Source: CAIZGX01 sp046048875 (lineage in GTDB: Bacteria > Bacteroidota > Bacteroidia > Flavobacteriales_D > Sanyastnellaceae). From it: 64,000 nucleotides of DNA. The stretch covers positions 62,001 through 126,000 of the forward strand of contig JBJOFG010000015.1 in assembly GCA_046048875.1 (NCBI GenBank). The letters are read 5' to 3'. The first letter of the stretch is position 1; each line of letters starts with the position of its first letter. The position numbers and the translations under genes were made by a program. Shown one piece after another: positions 42,801 through 50,451 of this stretch. Under the pieces are notes generated by a model. It was not told the DNA's origin, ran no database searches, and worked only from the letters and a program-made list of their open reading frames with translations.

Positions 42801-44327
42801 AGCAACTTCTATTCCATAGATCCGAATCAAGACAGTTTGAATTTCCTCTCGCCATACGCTAAGTATGATGTAAAAAACAATCGATTGACTTGTAAGAAAA
42901 TCGATTACATCATTGTTGCGGATTCTAAAGTTCAACCCGATAGCAATTATGTTGTTATTGATAAGTGGGCGAACATGCGCCGTTTGGAGCGCGCGCAAGT
43001 GATAAGCAACTTCGTAACGCAATACCACAAGATTTTTAACGCAAGTCTAAAAATTGAAGGGCGAAAGAAATACGAGGGTACGGGTGATATCATCTACAAA
43101 GATGAAAACAAGAAAGAACAGAAAATTCACATCAACACTTTTAGACTCGACTCGACATATCAAACTGTGGCTTTCGGAGAAATCAAGGAAGCGGATCAAT
43201 TCTTTTTATCACCGGCCTTCGAGTATTATGGGAAATTCGAATTGCATGCAAACAATCCTTATCTCACATTCAATGGCGGTGTTCGAATTCTGCACAATTG
43301 TTCTAGCATAGCACGAACTTTCTTCAAGTTCAAATCGGAGATTAATCCACTAGAGATTTATATTCCTGTAGACAGCACGCTTAGAGACATGACCATGTCA
43401 AAATTGGGTGTGGGGGTCATTGTAAAAGACGAACCTCCAATGAAAATATATCCTGGGTTCCTAAGTGCAAAGCCTAACAAGAACGATCATGGACTCATAG
43501 AATCAACAGGATTCTTATACTTTGACAAAGGGAAGAAAACATATTACATCGGTTCAAAAGAGAAAATCAGACAACCAAAACTTCCAGGTCAATTACTCGG
43601 ATTGAATACGACTTCGTGCGAACTTACTGGAGATGGGGTGATGGATTTCAACGTCGATTATGGAATGATGGTCATGAAGTCCGTTGGAATTGTTCGATTC
43701 CAAACAAACGATTCTACTTTAAATGCGCAAAGCACCTCTTTATTAAATTTCCCATTTGACGAGGGGGCTCAAAAATATCTTGCTGAGAAATTCATAAATG
43801 CCAACCTCGATCCGATTGATTTGAGCACCACTCAATTCGAGAAGAGTTTGATCGAATTTTTGGGCTCTGAAAAATCAGATAAAATCATTGCAGATATTGC
43901 TTTAGACGGAACATTGAAAAAACTCCCAGAAGAACTTCAGCAATTTTTCTATTTTGGAGACTTGAAGTGGAAATGGAATGAGAACTTAGAGACATTCTCT
44001 ACCTCAGGTCCACTAGGAATCGCGAGCATGGGGAAAAAGCAAATTTTCAAATACACGAAAGGTCTTATTGAAATTGAGAAACGTAGAAGCGGGGATATTC
44101 TTAGAATGTATCTGGAAATAGATGGTGCTACATGGTACATGTTTGAATACAAACTGAACATACTTACAGTGATAAGCTCTGACGCTGCCTTCTTAGAAAT
44201 ACTTACTGCGGTGAAAGACGAGAACAGAAGATACGAAGATGGAAAAAAGAAGTTTTCGTGGTCTATGCTCGCGTCGAAAAAGAAACGTGATGATCTATTA
44301 GATCGATATCCAGAATTGAATCAGTAA
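39864..44327 (+). CDS. large secreted protein of unknown function (1487 residues)
   Basis: The protein has a signal peptide (MKKLLFLLFATLISLGISAQ) followed by a helical, charged ~130-residue segment. The long remaining part looks β-rich, with many short alternating strands and repeated Gly-Lys-Gly/-Leu-like turns (GLKGKGKLEYL, GTMRLEPTGMTGNGSSDFVG), reminiscent of the β-helix or β-taco repeats of envelope bridge or OstA-type proteins. No catalytic, TonB or T9SS sorting domain is visible at the C-terminus, so it probably stays in the periplasm or outer membrane. It is monocistronic, converging on the exopolysaccharide operon with one intergenic base. I recognise similar very long proteins in Flavobacteriales, but not a function. 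Confidence 0.75.
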   Translation: MKKLLFLLFATLISLGISAQKGEKLPDEDEKMLNYLTKVFEDQRKDYGKDQIEKKLAKMWLEQNVYSEAQKKQFRETLNLFIENKSKIFPDYDNYIQAFMYYQNSGKGESELKEWNDMVIRIYSDKKIKKYGAEFVESSLGLFRDLTFYKNESLYWKTNNNSYRFVFDSLPHMAFDKLDLKCFSRGDSSVIYNTSGNYFPTLEKFYGNAGRVTWQRAGYDPEKTYASFKRFNIRIKESRYVIDSVVFYNEFFDRPLSGKLTEKIIGNKTEETATYPMFESYYQRLEIKNIISNVDYEGGFTMSGKKLEGTGTTTTPARLIFYREKKEFLIAQSLLFEIRPDRIQSSNTSIKMRLDSDSIYHPDLFFMLTKKTRNLELSRTENGISPSPFENTFHEVEMYFESVQWNIDAPYMNFGTFGSVPGGYADFESVDYFKEKRFSTLAGISNDHPVYILYRTGKALQSDYFNALDFARQARTGVEQWIPILIDLTNKGYIQYNVESRDIVLLQKLYKHIENNRGNADYDAIQFISEVDRAENARFSLLTRDIIIKGVNSVLLSDSQKVMIYPTGGEIILHKDRDFSFSGRINTGNFELMGAKYNFIYDQFKFEMAEIDSCVIYVDDYTRAPDNYGNYPKVRVKNVLSGLSGTLEIDHPTNKSGYHSKDYPQYPILTCSKTSNVFYDSYSIQKGKYKRDGFYYEVEPFQIDSLDNFNKKNLKFQGTLVSGGIFPDIKEPLVLMEDNSLGFQINTSDSGFQAYGGKAKVTGDLTLNFSGLKGKGKLEYLTSTSLSNSFTYVPEEVFGLASSFSNKSDKKANVPDAQASKMDLQYFPKKDKLEVTTNDDLVECFAQEAKFKGTMRLEPTGMTGNGSSDFVGAKLSSKHFKFRNRKILSDTAAFELKANPGDVGLAFKTDNVSADVDFDARKGQFKSNSGETKIEFPTNLYVCFMDQFTWFMDKSEMELSSSRKADNDLVIDTDAEKKRSNFYSIDPNQDSLNFLSPYAKYDVKNNRLTCKKIDYIIVADSKVQPDSNYVVIDKWANMRRLERAQVISNFVTQYHKIFNASLKIEGRKKYEGTGDIIYKDENKKEQKIHINTFRLDSTYQTVAFGEIKEADQFFLSPAFEYYGKFELHANNPYLTFNGGVRILHNCSSIARTFFKFKSEINPLEIYIPVDSTLRDMTMSKLGVGVIVKDEPPMKIYPGFLSAKPNKNDHGLIESTGFLYFDKGKKTYYIGSKEKIRQPKLPGQLLGLNTTSCELTGDGVMDFNVDYGMMVMKSVGIVRFQTNDSTLNAQSTSLLNFPFDEGAQKYLAEKFINANLDPIDLSTTQFEKSLIEFLGSEKSDKIIADIALDGTLKKLPEELQQFFYFGDLKWKWNENLETFSTSGPLGIASMGKKQIFKYTKGLIEIEKRRSGDILRMYLEIDGATWYMFEYKLNILTVISSDAAFLEILTAVKDENRRYEDGKKKFSWSMLASKKKRDDLLDRYPELNQ

Positions 44328-44328
44328 A

Positions 44329-45636
44329 TCAGATTCTTAGGGCTTTTGCAGCGCGAGAACTTTTGGCTGGATTCCAGTTGTCGTTATAGGAAGCCTTGAA
44401 GAAGAACTCCTGCAGATAAGCGCGCGTCCGAACAATACGTAGAAAATAACCAAAATAAAACACCATAATTGGGGTGTAGGGTAATAGATATATGATAGCT
44501 TCTTTACGTTTCAACCTAAACACACCAAAAATGAGATACTTAACAACATTATACGTTGCGTAGAGAAGGATGTTAGTTATAAAAATAAATGGTAAAAAAG
44601 AAAGGAAATTGATTACCATATCTCCGAGATAAAAGTACCATTTGAAATTTAAGAACACATTGTAGACTACGTTCTCTAAAAAAGAAATAAAGTTTATCCA
44701 AAGAAAAGCCTTTGTCGGAAAAAAAACATCGTTGTGCTTTCTCAAGCGAAAACGAATAAGGGATTTATCCCATCTTAGCCGTTGCTTCGCTAATTTTTTA
44801 AATGAACTTGGGGCGTTCGTTCTGCACACTGCGTCGGGCTCAAACTTAACTTTGTAGCCTAATTTTCTGAGTTTAACGGAAATATCACCGTCCATACCAG
44901 GTCCGACATCCCACCCTCCAATCTTCTCAATTGCATCTTTTCTAAATGCACCGAAAGCCCCACTAATCACGCGATAGATACCTAATTCACTACTCACGAT
45001 ACGACCTACAGAAATTGTATCGAAATATTCGATTGCTTGAAGAGCTGTAGCAACAGAATCATCGTAATTGTATACTTGAACACTTCCTCCTACCCCTCCA
45101 ATGCGTTCATCGAAATAAAATGGGATCAGAATTCTCTCGATGGCATCGGGTAAATAGTTGCAATCGGCATCCAGTGCTACAACAAATTCACCGCGAGCGT
45201 ATCGAACCGCCAAATTAGCTGCTGAGGACTTCCCTCCTCGAACATCGTTTCTTAAAAAAAGATCTATATAACCGTTGCGTTCTAAATTCCGGCCAATAAC
45301 AGGAGTTTCATCATCACTACCATCATCCACAACTATAATTTGCAAATTCGTGTAGCTCTGATTCCGAAGTGATTCAACGAGTTTAAATAAGTGTTTACCC
45401 TCATTCCTTCCTGGTATAATTACCGAAACCAGAGGTCTTCTATTCATTAATTCGAAGTGCGCCTCCTCCATCGCAGGACGTCTGCGACGCTTCGCATAAA
45501 CCCAGTAAATAAGTACTACTACCTCTAGAACGAAGAATCTAAAAAATTCAAAGACAACAAAAAAATAGAAATACCGGAAGAACTTTTCAAATCCAATGTT
45601 ACTTACAAATGAATAGAATTCCGAGATTAAATTCAT
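44329..45636 (-). CDS. membrane GT2 glycosyltransferase, polysaccharide synthase
   Basis: The 435-residue protein has an N-terminal membrane segment (~25-47), a GT-A catalytic domain with VVDDGSDDET (102-111), DAD (156-158), acidic GMDGD (247-251) and QRLRW (285-289, the Q/RxxRW polymerase motif), and a C-terminal membrane region (~310-400) with three or four helices. This is the arrangement of processive synthases such as PgaC, hyaluronan synthase and BcsA, which make a polysaccharide while pushing it through the inner membrane. A PilZ domain is absent. It is the last gene of the operon and overlaps its neighbour by 4 bp. Sugar identity unknown. Confidence 0.88.
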   Translation of the reverse strand: MNLISEFYSFVSNIGFEKFFRYFYFFVVFEFFRFFVLEVVVLIYWVYAKRRRRPAMEEAHFELMNRRPLVSVIIPGRNEGKHLFKLVESLRNQSYTNLQIIVVDDGSDDETPVIGRNLERNGYIDLFLRNDVRGGKSSAANLAVRYARGEFVVALDADCNYLPDAIERILIPFYFDERIGGVGGSVQVYNYDDSVATALQAIEYFDTISVGRIVSSELGIYRVISGAFGAFRKDAIEKIGGWDVGPGMDGDISVKLRKLGYKVKFEPDAVCRTNAPSSFKKLAKQRLRWDKSLIRFRLRKHNDVFFPTKAFLWINFISFLENVVYNVFLNFKWYFYLGDMVINFLSFLPFIFITNILLYATYNVVKYLIFGVFRLKRKEAIIYLLPYTPIMVFYFGYFLRIVRTRAYLQEFFFKASYNDNWNPAKSSRAAKALRI

Positions 45637-47045
45637 TCCACCAACATTTTTCTTTTTAAGTCAGTCATACATGCCTCGGCTGAGGTAACTGCCTTCAAAT
45701 GGCTGTATTCAAAAACAATGGATAGGTTCACCGTAGGAAGATTTTTATCAACTAGTTCCTTGATATCCTGTACCAAATTTTCTAGCGCTTTTTCAATCTT
45801 CTTTACATCATGTATGACAATCCACAAAAGATTGCTTTGTTCCAAACAGATATAATCTAGATCATTCAGACGTTGCTGAACAATAACAGCTATTTCACGC
45901 ATCAAACTTTGTCGACGAAAATCTCCAAACTGACTAGCGAATTCGTTTAAATTCTCGAAGTAAATACCAGTTAAAACGTCATCACCCATCTCACGCGCCT
46001 CGCGAATTATATCGTATCTCAGAAGCGATAAAAACGATTCCAACGAATGAAGTGTAACATCTAATTGCTCCTCAATTCCGTCATAACTATATCCCTTAGT
46101 AATCGCCTGCCTGCCTTTCTTAGTGAGCTTATAGGTATTGATATTTCTTGACTTCAAGTACTGCACGTCCATGTCACTTTCACAATTCAAGCACTTTGCT
46201 TTTACATAAACATCCTGAAAAATAGAATCGCAGTTATTGCAGTGATTAATAATCGATGGCTTGTCGTAGTCAACGCCAATATGATGTAAATCTTTGTTAC
46301 ACTTCGGGCAATTCAATACCGAAGAATCTTCCATTCGAAAATCGCTAAGTGGTCCTATGTAGGCGCATGGAAAATGGTGCACTAAATCCTCACCATCAAT
46401 GTTGGATGATTTACAGTGCGGGCAAACCTCTCTGAAACTTAAAAAACCGCCTGAGCACGATGTGCAAACATATATTCTCTCTTGGAAATCTGGCCAAATA
46501 TACCCTTCTCGCTCTGCCCAGTCTAATGCATCTAGTACCTGTGGTTCCTCATTCTCATCGAAAGAAACACTCAACTCTGGAAAGTTATATCCGATGATTG
46601 AATTGGTATCTCTTACAGGAGCAAGAACTTTATTCTGTCGCGTATACATAAGGTCGAAGGCCTTCTTAATGATTGGGCCAAAGACTCCTTTGGGTACGCT
46701 CGGATGAATGTCCAATGATCTGAGAAAATACTCTTGAGTGCGTGAAGCAGCCATATTCATATCCTCTTCACTCAAAATAAATCCGTCGATTAATGAATAG
46801 ACCGATTTGCTTCTTAATTCCGGATTTCCGATTAGAAATATTCCTTTGAGGTATATTTCTGGTTGGTGATGTCCGCGTATTTCGCGCGCCACAGTGCGTA
46901 TAAAAACAGCATTACTTGAATCTATTATAAAGCCGTCATAGGCCATCAACGCGTTCCAAAAAAAAGCTATACGATCATTAATCTTATAAAATCTTATCTT
47001 ACCAACGTTGACCACCGAATTGGTCGAGTGCACATTCGATTCCAT
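45633..47045 (-). CDS. putative regulator: zinc-ribbon (TackOD1-like) region plus degenerate GGDEF domain
   Basis: The 470-residue cytosolic protein has no membrane segment. Residues ~20-190 are α/β and hold no recognisable catalytic motif. Five CxxC pairs follow at 194/197, 208/211, 246/249, 269/272 and 285/288, enough for two or more zinc ribbons, as in the TackOD1 output domain. Residues ~330-470 resemble a GGDEF domain (GIYFENLNEFASQFGD... LMREIAVIVQQRL), but the active-site GGDEF is LEQSN (401-405), so no cyclase activity is expected. RLND (392-395) stands exactly where an RxxD inhibitory c-di-GMP site would be. Its place in the operon next to the synthase suggests it controls polymer production. 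Confidence 0.75.
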   Translation of the reverse strand: MESNVHSTNSVVNVGKIRFYKINDRIAFFWNALMAYDGFIIDSSNAVFIRTVAREIRGHHQPEIYLKGIFLIGNPELRSKSVYSLIDGFILSEEDMNMAASRTQEYFLRSLDIHPSVPKGVFGPIIKKAFDLMYTRQNKVLAPVRDTNSIIGYNFPELSVSFDENEEPQVLDALDWAEREGYIWPDFQERIYVCTSCSGGFLSFREVCPHCKSSNIDGEDLVHHFPCAYIGPLSDFRMEDSSVLNCPKCNKDLHHIGVDYDKPSIINHCNNCDSIFQDVYVKAKCLNCESDMDVQYLKSRNINTYKLTKKGRQAITKGYSYDGIEEQLDVTLHSLESFLSLLRYDIIREAREMGDDVLTGIYFENLNEFASQFGDFRRQSLMREIAVIVQQRLNDLDYICLEQSNLLWIVIHDVKKIEKALENLVQDIKELVDKNLPTVNLSIVFEYSHLKAVTSAEACMTDLKRKMLVE

Positions 47046-47051
47046 ATTCGA

Positions 47052-48191
47052 TTAGTATTTATATTTAGATACGTCCACACTCATTTTGTAGAAATCCTTC
47101 CATTGTTGAGCCTCTTCCATATTTACAGGATATATGTCGGCTACAACGGCGCGTGAAATTGGTTCATATCGTTTTTGGAACTCCTCTGGTAATGGAATTG
47201 TTGAATAATAGAAACTCTTTAAAACACCTTTAGAAACAGTTCCATCAGGGAATTTCACCGTAAACTCCTCTCCAATTCCCACATGATCTAAATCTTCTTG
47301 ATTGAAATAAGCTCGAATAAAAATTGGTGAGTTCTTATGAACGGAAAGAACAACTTCATCTTTTAGAGCCGTTTCAAATTCTTTTGTAAAAATCTGATTA
47401 ATCGTTCCTGCTATCGGAGACACAAAATACTGAACCTTTTTCTGAGGCTGCACCTGACCTGAAGCCCCCCCACCTGAAGAGCCTGAATCCTGCACACTAT
47501 TGTCATTTATCTTAACTCTGCTCTGAACGGTGCTCTTCTCTGATCTTCTTTTCTGAGCTTCTATATTAAGTTGATCAATAATTTGATTCGTAGCCACAAT
47601 TTCTTCTTGCAATCGAGAATTTTCTGCTTTCAACTGAACTATTTCATTCAATCGTAAATCAAGTCGACTTTGCGGTAAAACACCTAAAATTACAGACGCT
47701 CTTATGCGCTCTAGCTCATTTTCATATGAGCTTATTAAACTTAAATTTTCTTTCAGTTTCGCCTCTGTGTAAGAAATTTTCTCACGCTTCACCATGATTT
47801 CACGCTCAATCCAACTGTTATCTTTTCCTCCACCTCCGGTGTTCACCGAAACTGATACATTAGCAACTCCATCTGAAACCTTTCCAGAGTTCTTGGTCTC
47901 AATAACATACTCGAACAATGTGTCTCCAACTCTTACGGAATCGTATTCATGAACATAATACCGAGTCACCCTGCAATCCTCTAACAAACGCATATCGACA
48001 TTTTCGTAGAGAACTTGTCCTTGCGCTCTGGTATAAAAAACTTTGGAAAACGCATAGTAAATACCTAAACCTAAAAGTAGAATTAATATGATAACATAGG
48101 TTATCCTATCCCACTTTCTGCGTGCGGTCCTTGATTCTTCGGGAAGGGTTCTTATTTCAGTTCCTCTTCTTTTAAAGTTTACGCTTTTCAA
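47052..48191 (-). CDS. HlyD-family membrane fusion protein of the exopolysaccharide operon
   Basis: The 379-residue protein has a basic N-terminus (FKRRGTEIRTLPEESRTARRKW), one membrane helix (~30-48), a lipoyl/barrel half (GQVLYENVDMRLL...YYVHEYDSVRVGDTLFEY), a long coiled-coil hairpin (~128-215), a Gly/Ser linker (~230-248) and the second lipoyl/β-barrel half (SPIAGTINQIFTKEF, IFIRAYFNQEDLDHVG). This is the membrane fusion protein fold that bridges an inner-membrane component and TolC. No ABC or RND pump is encoded here, so it probably works with the GT2 synthase, comparable to Alg44 in alginate secretion but without PilZ. Gaps to neighbouring genes are 6 bp each. Confidence 0.85.
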   Translation of the reverse strand: MKSVNFKRRGTEIRTLPEESRTARRKWDRITYVIILILLLGLGIYYAFSKVFYTRAQGQVLYENVDMRLLEDCRVTRYYVHEYDSVRVGDTLFEYVIETKNSGKVSDGVANVSVSVNTGGGGKDNSWIEREIMVKREKISYTEAKLKENLSLISSYENELERIRASVILGVLPQSRLDLRLNEIVQLKAENSRLQEEIVATNQIIDQLNIEAQKRRSEKSTVQSRVKINDNSVQDSGSSGGGASGQVQPQKKVQYFVSPIAGTINQIFTKEFETALKDEVVLSVHKNSPIFIRAYFNQEDLDHVGIGEEFTVKFPDGTVSKGVLKSFYYSTIPLPEEFQKRYEPISRAVVADIYPVNMEEAQQWKDFYKMSVDVSKYKY

Positions 48192-48197
48192 ATTCTT

Positions 48198-50273
48198 TTA
48201 TTGGTTCAGTGTTTTATAAGTCTGATAGTCGTGTATAACCACATTCTTAATTTTCAACAAGTCTTTCAATTCTCTAAAATCAGTTTCCATAGACGCCTTG
48301 GACACATAATCTTTTGCTCGCAATGCCACACTCACCTTGTCTTTTGCAATGATTAACTCCTCTGCAATTCTGTTTTGAATTTGCTTCGGACCTTTCGTTT
48401 CATAAGACATTACAACTATTTCATCGCATAGCAAACCGAGCTCTTGAATCACCTCAGCAGGATACGTTAACGGTATAGATACCTCCAGACGAAGGTTTCG
48501 TGTTTTACAGAATTTACTTGCTTCGCGAATGCGATTCAAATACAAAATAAAAAAGGCGTCCGGACTATCTTTAAATCCGTCAAACGTATGGACTTCTATA
48601 TCCAAATGAATTCCATCGATTGGCAAATCACCTACTTTCGTCCAAACGCTGTCTAATTTCGGAGTGATGTTGGATGCCAACCATCTATTGTTTCCAATGA
48701 GTAACTCGCATTTCAATTCGTTCCTTTGTGCCATATTTACCAACTGCTTGAATTGTGGCCAATAAGCCTCACTTCCACCCGCTGATATCAATAGCTTCTG
48801 AACATTCCATTGACGTACATTCGTAACAATTTCAGTAGCGCTTTTATCCATCCACGCTTTGGACCATAGGTACATAGATCTTGTTTCGGCAATCGCAACT
48901 GTATCCACTTTACCATCAATGATTTCCATATTCCCGTTCCATGGAATGATGTATTGACTGATTGGTTCATTTGGAATTTTCTCCTGAATTTCTCCCAACT
49001 TTAAGTACATCTGTTGAAGAAGATCAATCTTTTCTATCTCCATTGCCCAAAACTCATCTAAGGCACTCAAGCCAACAATTGGCTGGAAAGAGGGATCCTC
49101 AATTTTCTTTAATCCATGGAAATTCTTTAATAAATCATGATGCAATTTTTGCTTCTCCGACAAATTCGAAAACTGCTTTTGCTTGTAGCGTAATTCATAG
49201 ACAAGATTCGAGATTTCTAACCATTTCAATTCATCTACTTGTTGCATGTTCAACTTAACTTCTTGTTGTTGAAGTCTTGTAAGAGCCAGATAATCCATTT
49301 GAAAAATTCTCAAAGGGATTCGAGCAGTCACATTCATAGAGACAAATCCTCGATTGAATTGGTCCTCGAATCTATCGTAATAATTATAGCGCAATCCTGT
49401 CGACAAATCCACTTCATTCAACCAATTATTCTTCAGCCTATCATTTTTAGATTGAAGGTCTAACATTTTCGTTGGATTGTATTGCATACCCGAAATTGCA
49501 CGCAATGAAACTACGTTTACGTCAAAGGGAGGTAGAAGCCTGCTTGTCGTAATTCGGTTCGTATCTAACATGCTTTTCAGACCATCATTGAAAGCCGCAT
49601 ACAGATTGAACTGACCATTAATTTCAATCATCTCCTTATGAGCTTCCAACAACATGGTAGTTCTTATTTCACCCGACTCTGCTAAGTCGGTTAATATATC
49701 CATTTTGCTATTGCTGATGTCCAATCTCTTTTTTAGGACTTCAACTTTCTTCTTATTGAAATAGTAAATAATCTGATTTCGGTTCTCGTAAGAAATTTTG
49801 CCACCCAGTCCGCTCTTGCTTTCAAGTAACTTCATCTGTAATTCATTCTCCAAAACTTGAGCTTTACGTCTATTCTCAACCAAACCACCTGATAGAATAT
49901 CCCATTCAATTCCGTTGATATATCTTGACCTGTACCAGATATCGTCCTCGTCGTATTGCATATCGAAGTTGAACTGATTGTTCGACACGATTGACAATCC
50001 CTTGTCTGCACGCATAATGCTCGCGCGTAACTTATAAGCCTCGTAAATTTGTTTCTGAATGTCAACTGAAGTTTGATCAACGAGAACAGGCCAAACACTC
50101 TCGGCAGTTTTAAAGTCTGACCAAATTAATTGCTCCTTCGAATCTGCATATCCCTTTTCCCATAGCACGTAGAGCTTGTTAATAGAATTCAACGTGCTGT
50201 CCAAAACCTGGGCGCTTGCACCATAAAATCCTAACAACAGGAGTCCAATCAATATTTGTCGGATATACTTCAT
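48198..50273 (-). CDS. TolC-like outer-membrane protein fused to a GH18-like domain
   Basis: The 691 residues counted from the ATG at 50273 (a TTG at 50285 is possible) start with a signal peptide (MKYIRQILIGLLLLGFYGASAQ). Residues ~26-440 (numbered from the TTG) are helical with TolC/OEP features: two long coiled-coil arms (e.g. NRRKAQVLENELQMKLLESK, LQQQEVKLNMQQVDELKWLE) and strand segments (LSTGLRYNYYDRF, FVSMNVTARIPLRIF). Residues ~460-695 form an α/β domain with SAGG (501-504), DGIHLDIE (557-564), LEVSIP and VVMSYE, which parallels the GH18 chitinase barrel (SxGG, DxxDxDxE with Asp-4 replaced by His). I have not seen this fusion described. It could trim or bind the exported polymer. Confidence 0.8.
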   Translation of the reverse strand: MKYIRQILIGLLLLGFYGASAQVLDSTLNSINKLYVLWEKGYADSKEQLIWSDFKTAESVWPVLVDQTSVDIQKQIYEAYKLRASIMRADKGLSIVSNNQFNFDMQYDEDDIWYRSRYINGIEWDILSGGLVENRRKAQVLENELQMKLLESKSGLGGKISYENRNQIIYYFNKKKVEVLKKRLDISNSKMDILTDLAESGEIRTTMLLEAHKEMIEINGQFNLYAAFNDGLKSMLDTNRITTSRLLPPFDVNVVSLRAISGMQYNPTKMLDLQSKNDRLKNNWLNEVDLSTGLRYNYYDRFEDQFNRGFVSMNVTARIPLRIFQMDYLALTRLQQQEVKLNMQQVDELKWLEISNLVYELRYKQKQFSNLSEKQKLHHDLLKNFHGLKKIEDPSFQPIVGLSALDEFWAMEIEKIDLLQQMYLKLGEIQEKIPNEPISQYIIPWNGNMEIIDGKVDTVAIAETRSMYLWSKAWMDKSATEIVTNVRQWNVQKLLISAGGSEAYWPQFKQLVNMAQRNELKCELLIGNNRWLASNITPKLDSVWTKVGDLPIDGIHLDIEVHTFDGFKDSPDAFFILYLNRIREASKFCKTRNLRLEVSIPLTYPAEVIQELGLLCDEIVVMSYETKGPKQIQNRIAEELIIAKDKVSVALRAKDYVSKASMETDFRELKDLLKIKNVVIHDYQTYKTLNQ

Positions 50274-50399
50274 GTAATCAAACAAATATTGCCTAAAAAG
50301 AAAATCAACTCAAAAATGAAAGCGCGATATACAAACAGCTTGTTGTTACTAAAGGTTAACTCTCATTAACATTACACTGTTAGTTAATTACGGGAATAA

Positions 50400-50425
50400 A
50401 AAAAGAGGACATGCGTCCTCTTTTT
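50400..50425 (-). terminator. terminator after eno
   Basis: The perfect 11-bp stem AAAAAGAGGAC/GTCCTCTTTTT encloses a 4-nt loop (ATGC). On the minus strand it ends in a T-run, just after the eno stop codon; T-runs flank it on both sides, so it can also block readthrough in the other direction. Confidence 0.85.
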
Positions 50426-50451
50426 AAGATTCCAATCAATCTCTTAGATTT

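Noticed and set aside
45633..47045. Active diguanylate cyclase
   Set aside because: The catalytic GGDEF motif is replaced by LEQSN, so synthesis of c-di-GMP is not expected.
44329..50273. Assignment of the operon to pga (PNAG) or pel
   Set aside because: There is no PgaA porin or PgaB deacetylase, and no Pel partners. Only the GT2 resembles PgaC.
50274..50285. TTG start for the TolC-like gene at 50285
   Set aside because: The ATG at 50273 gives a cleaner signal peptide (MKYIRQILIGLL); TTG is kept only as a possibility.
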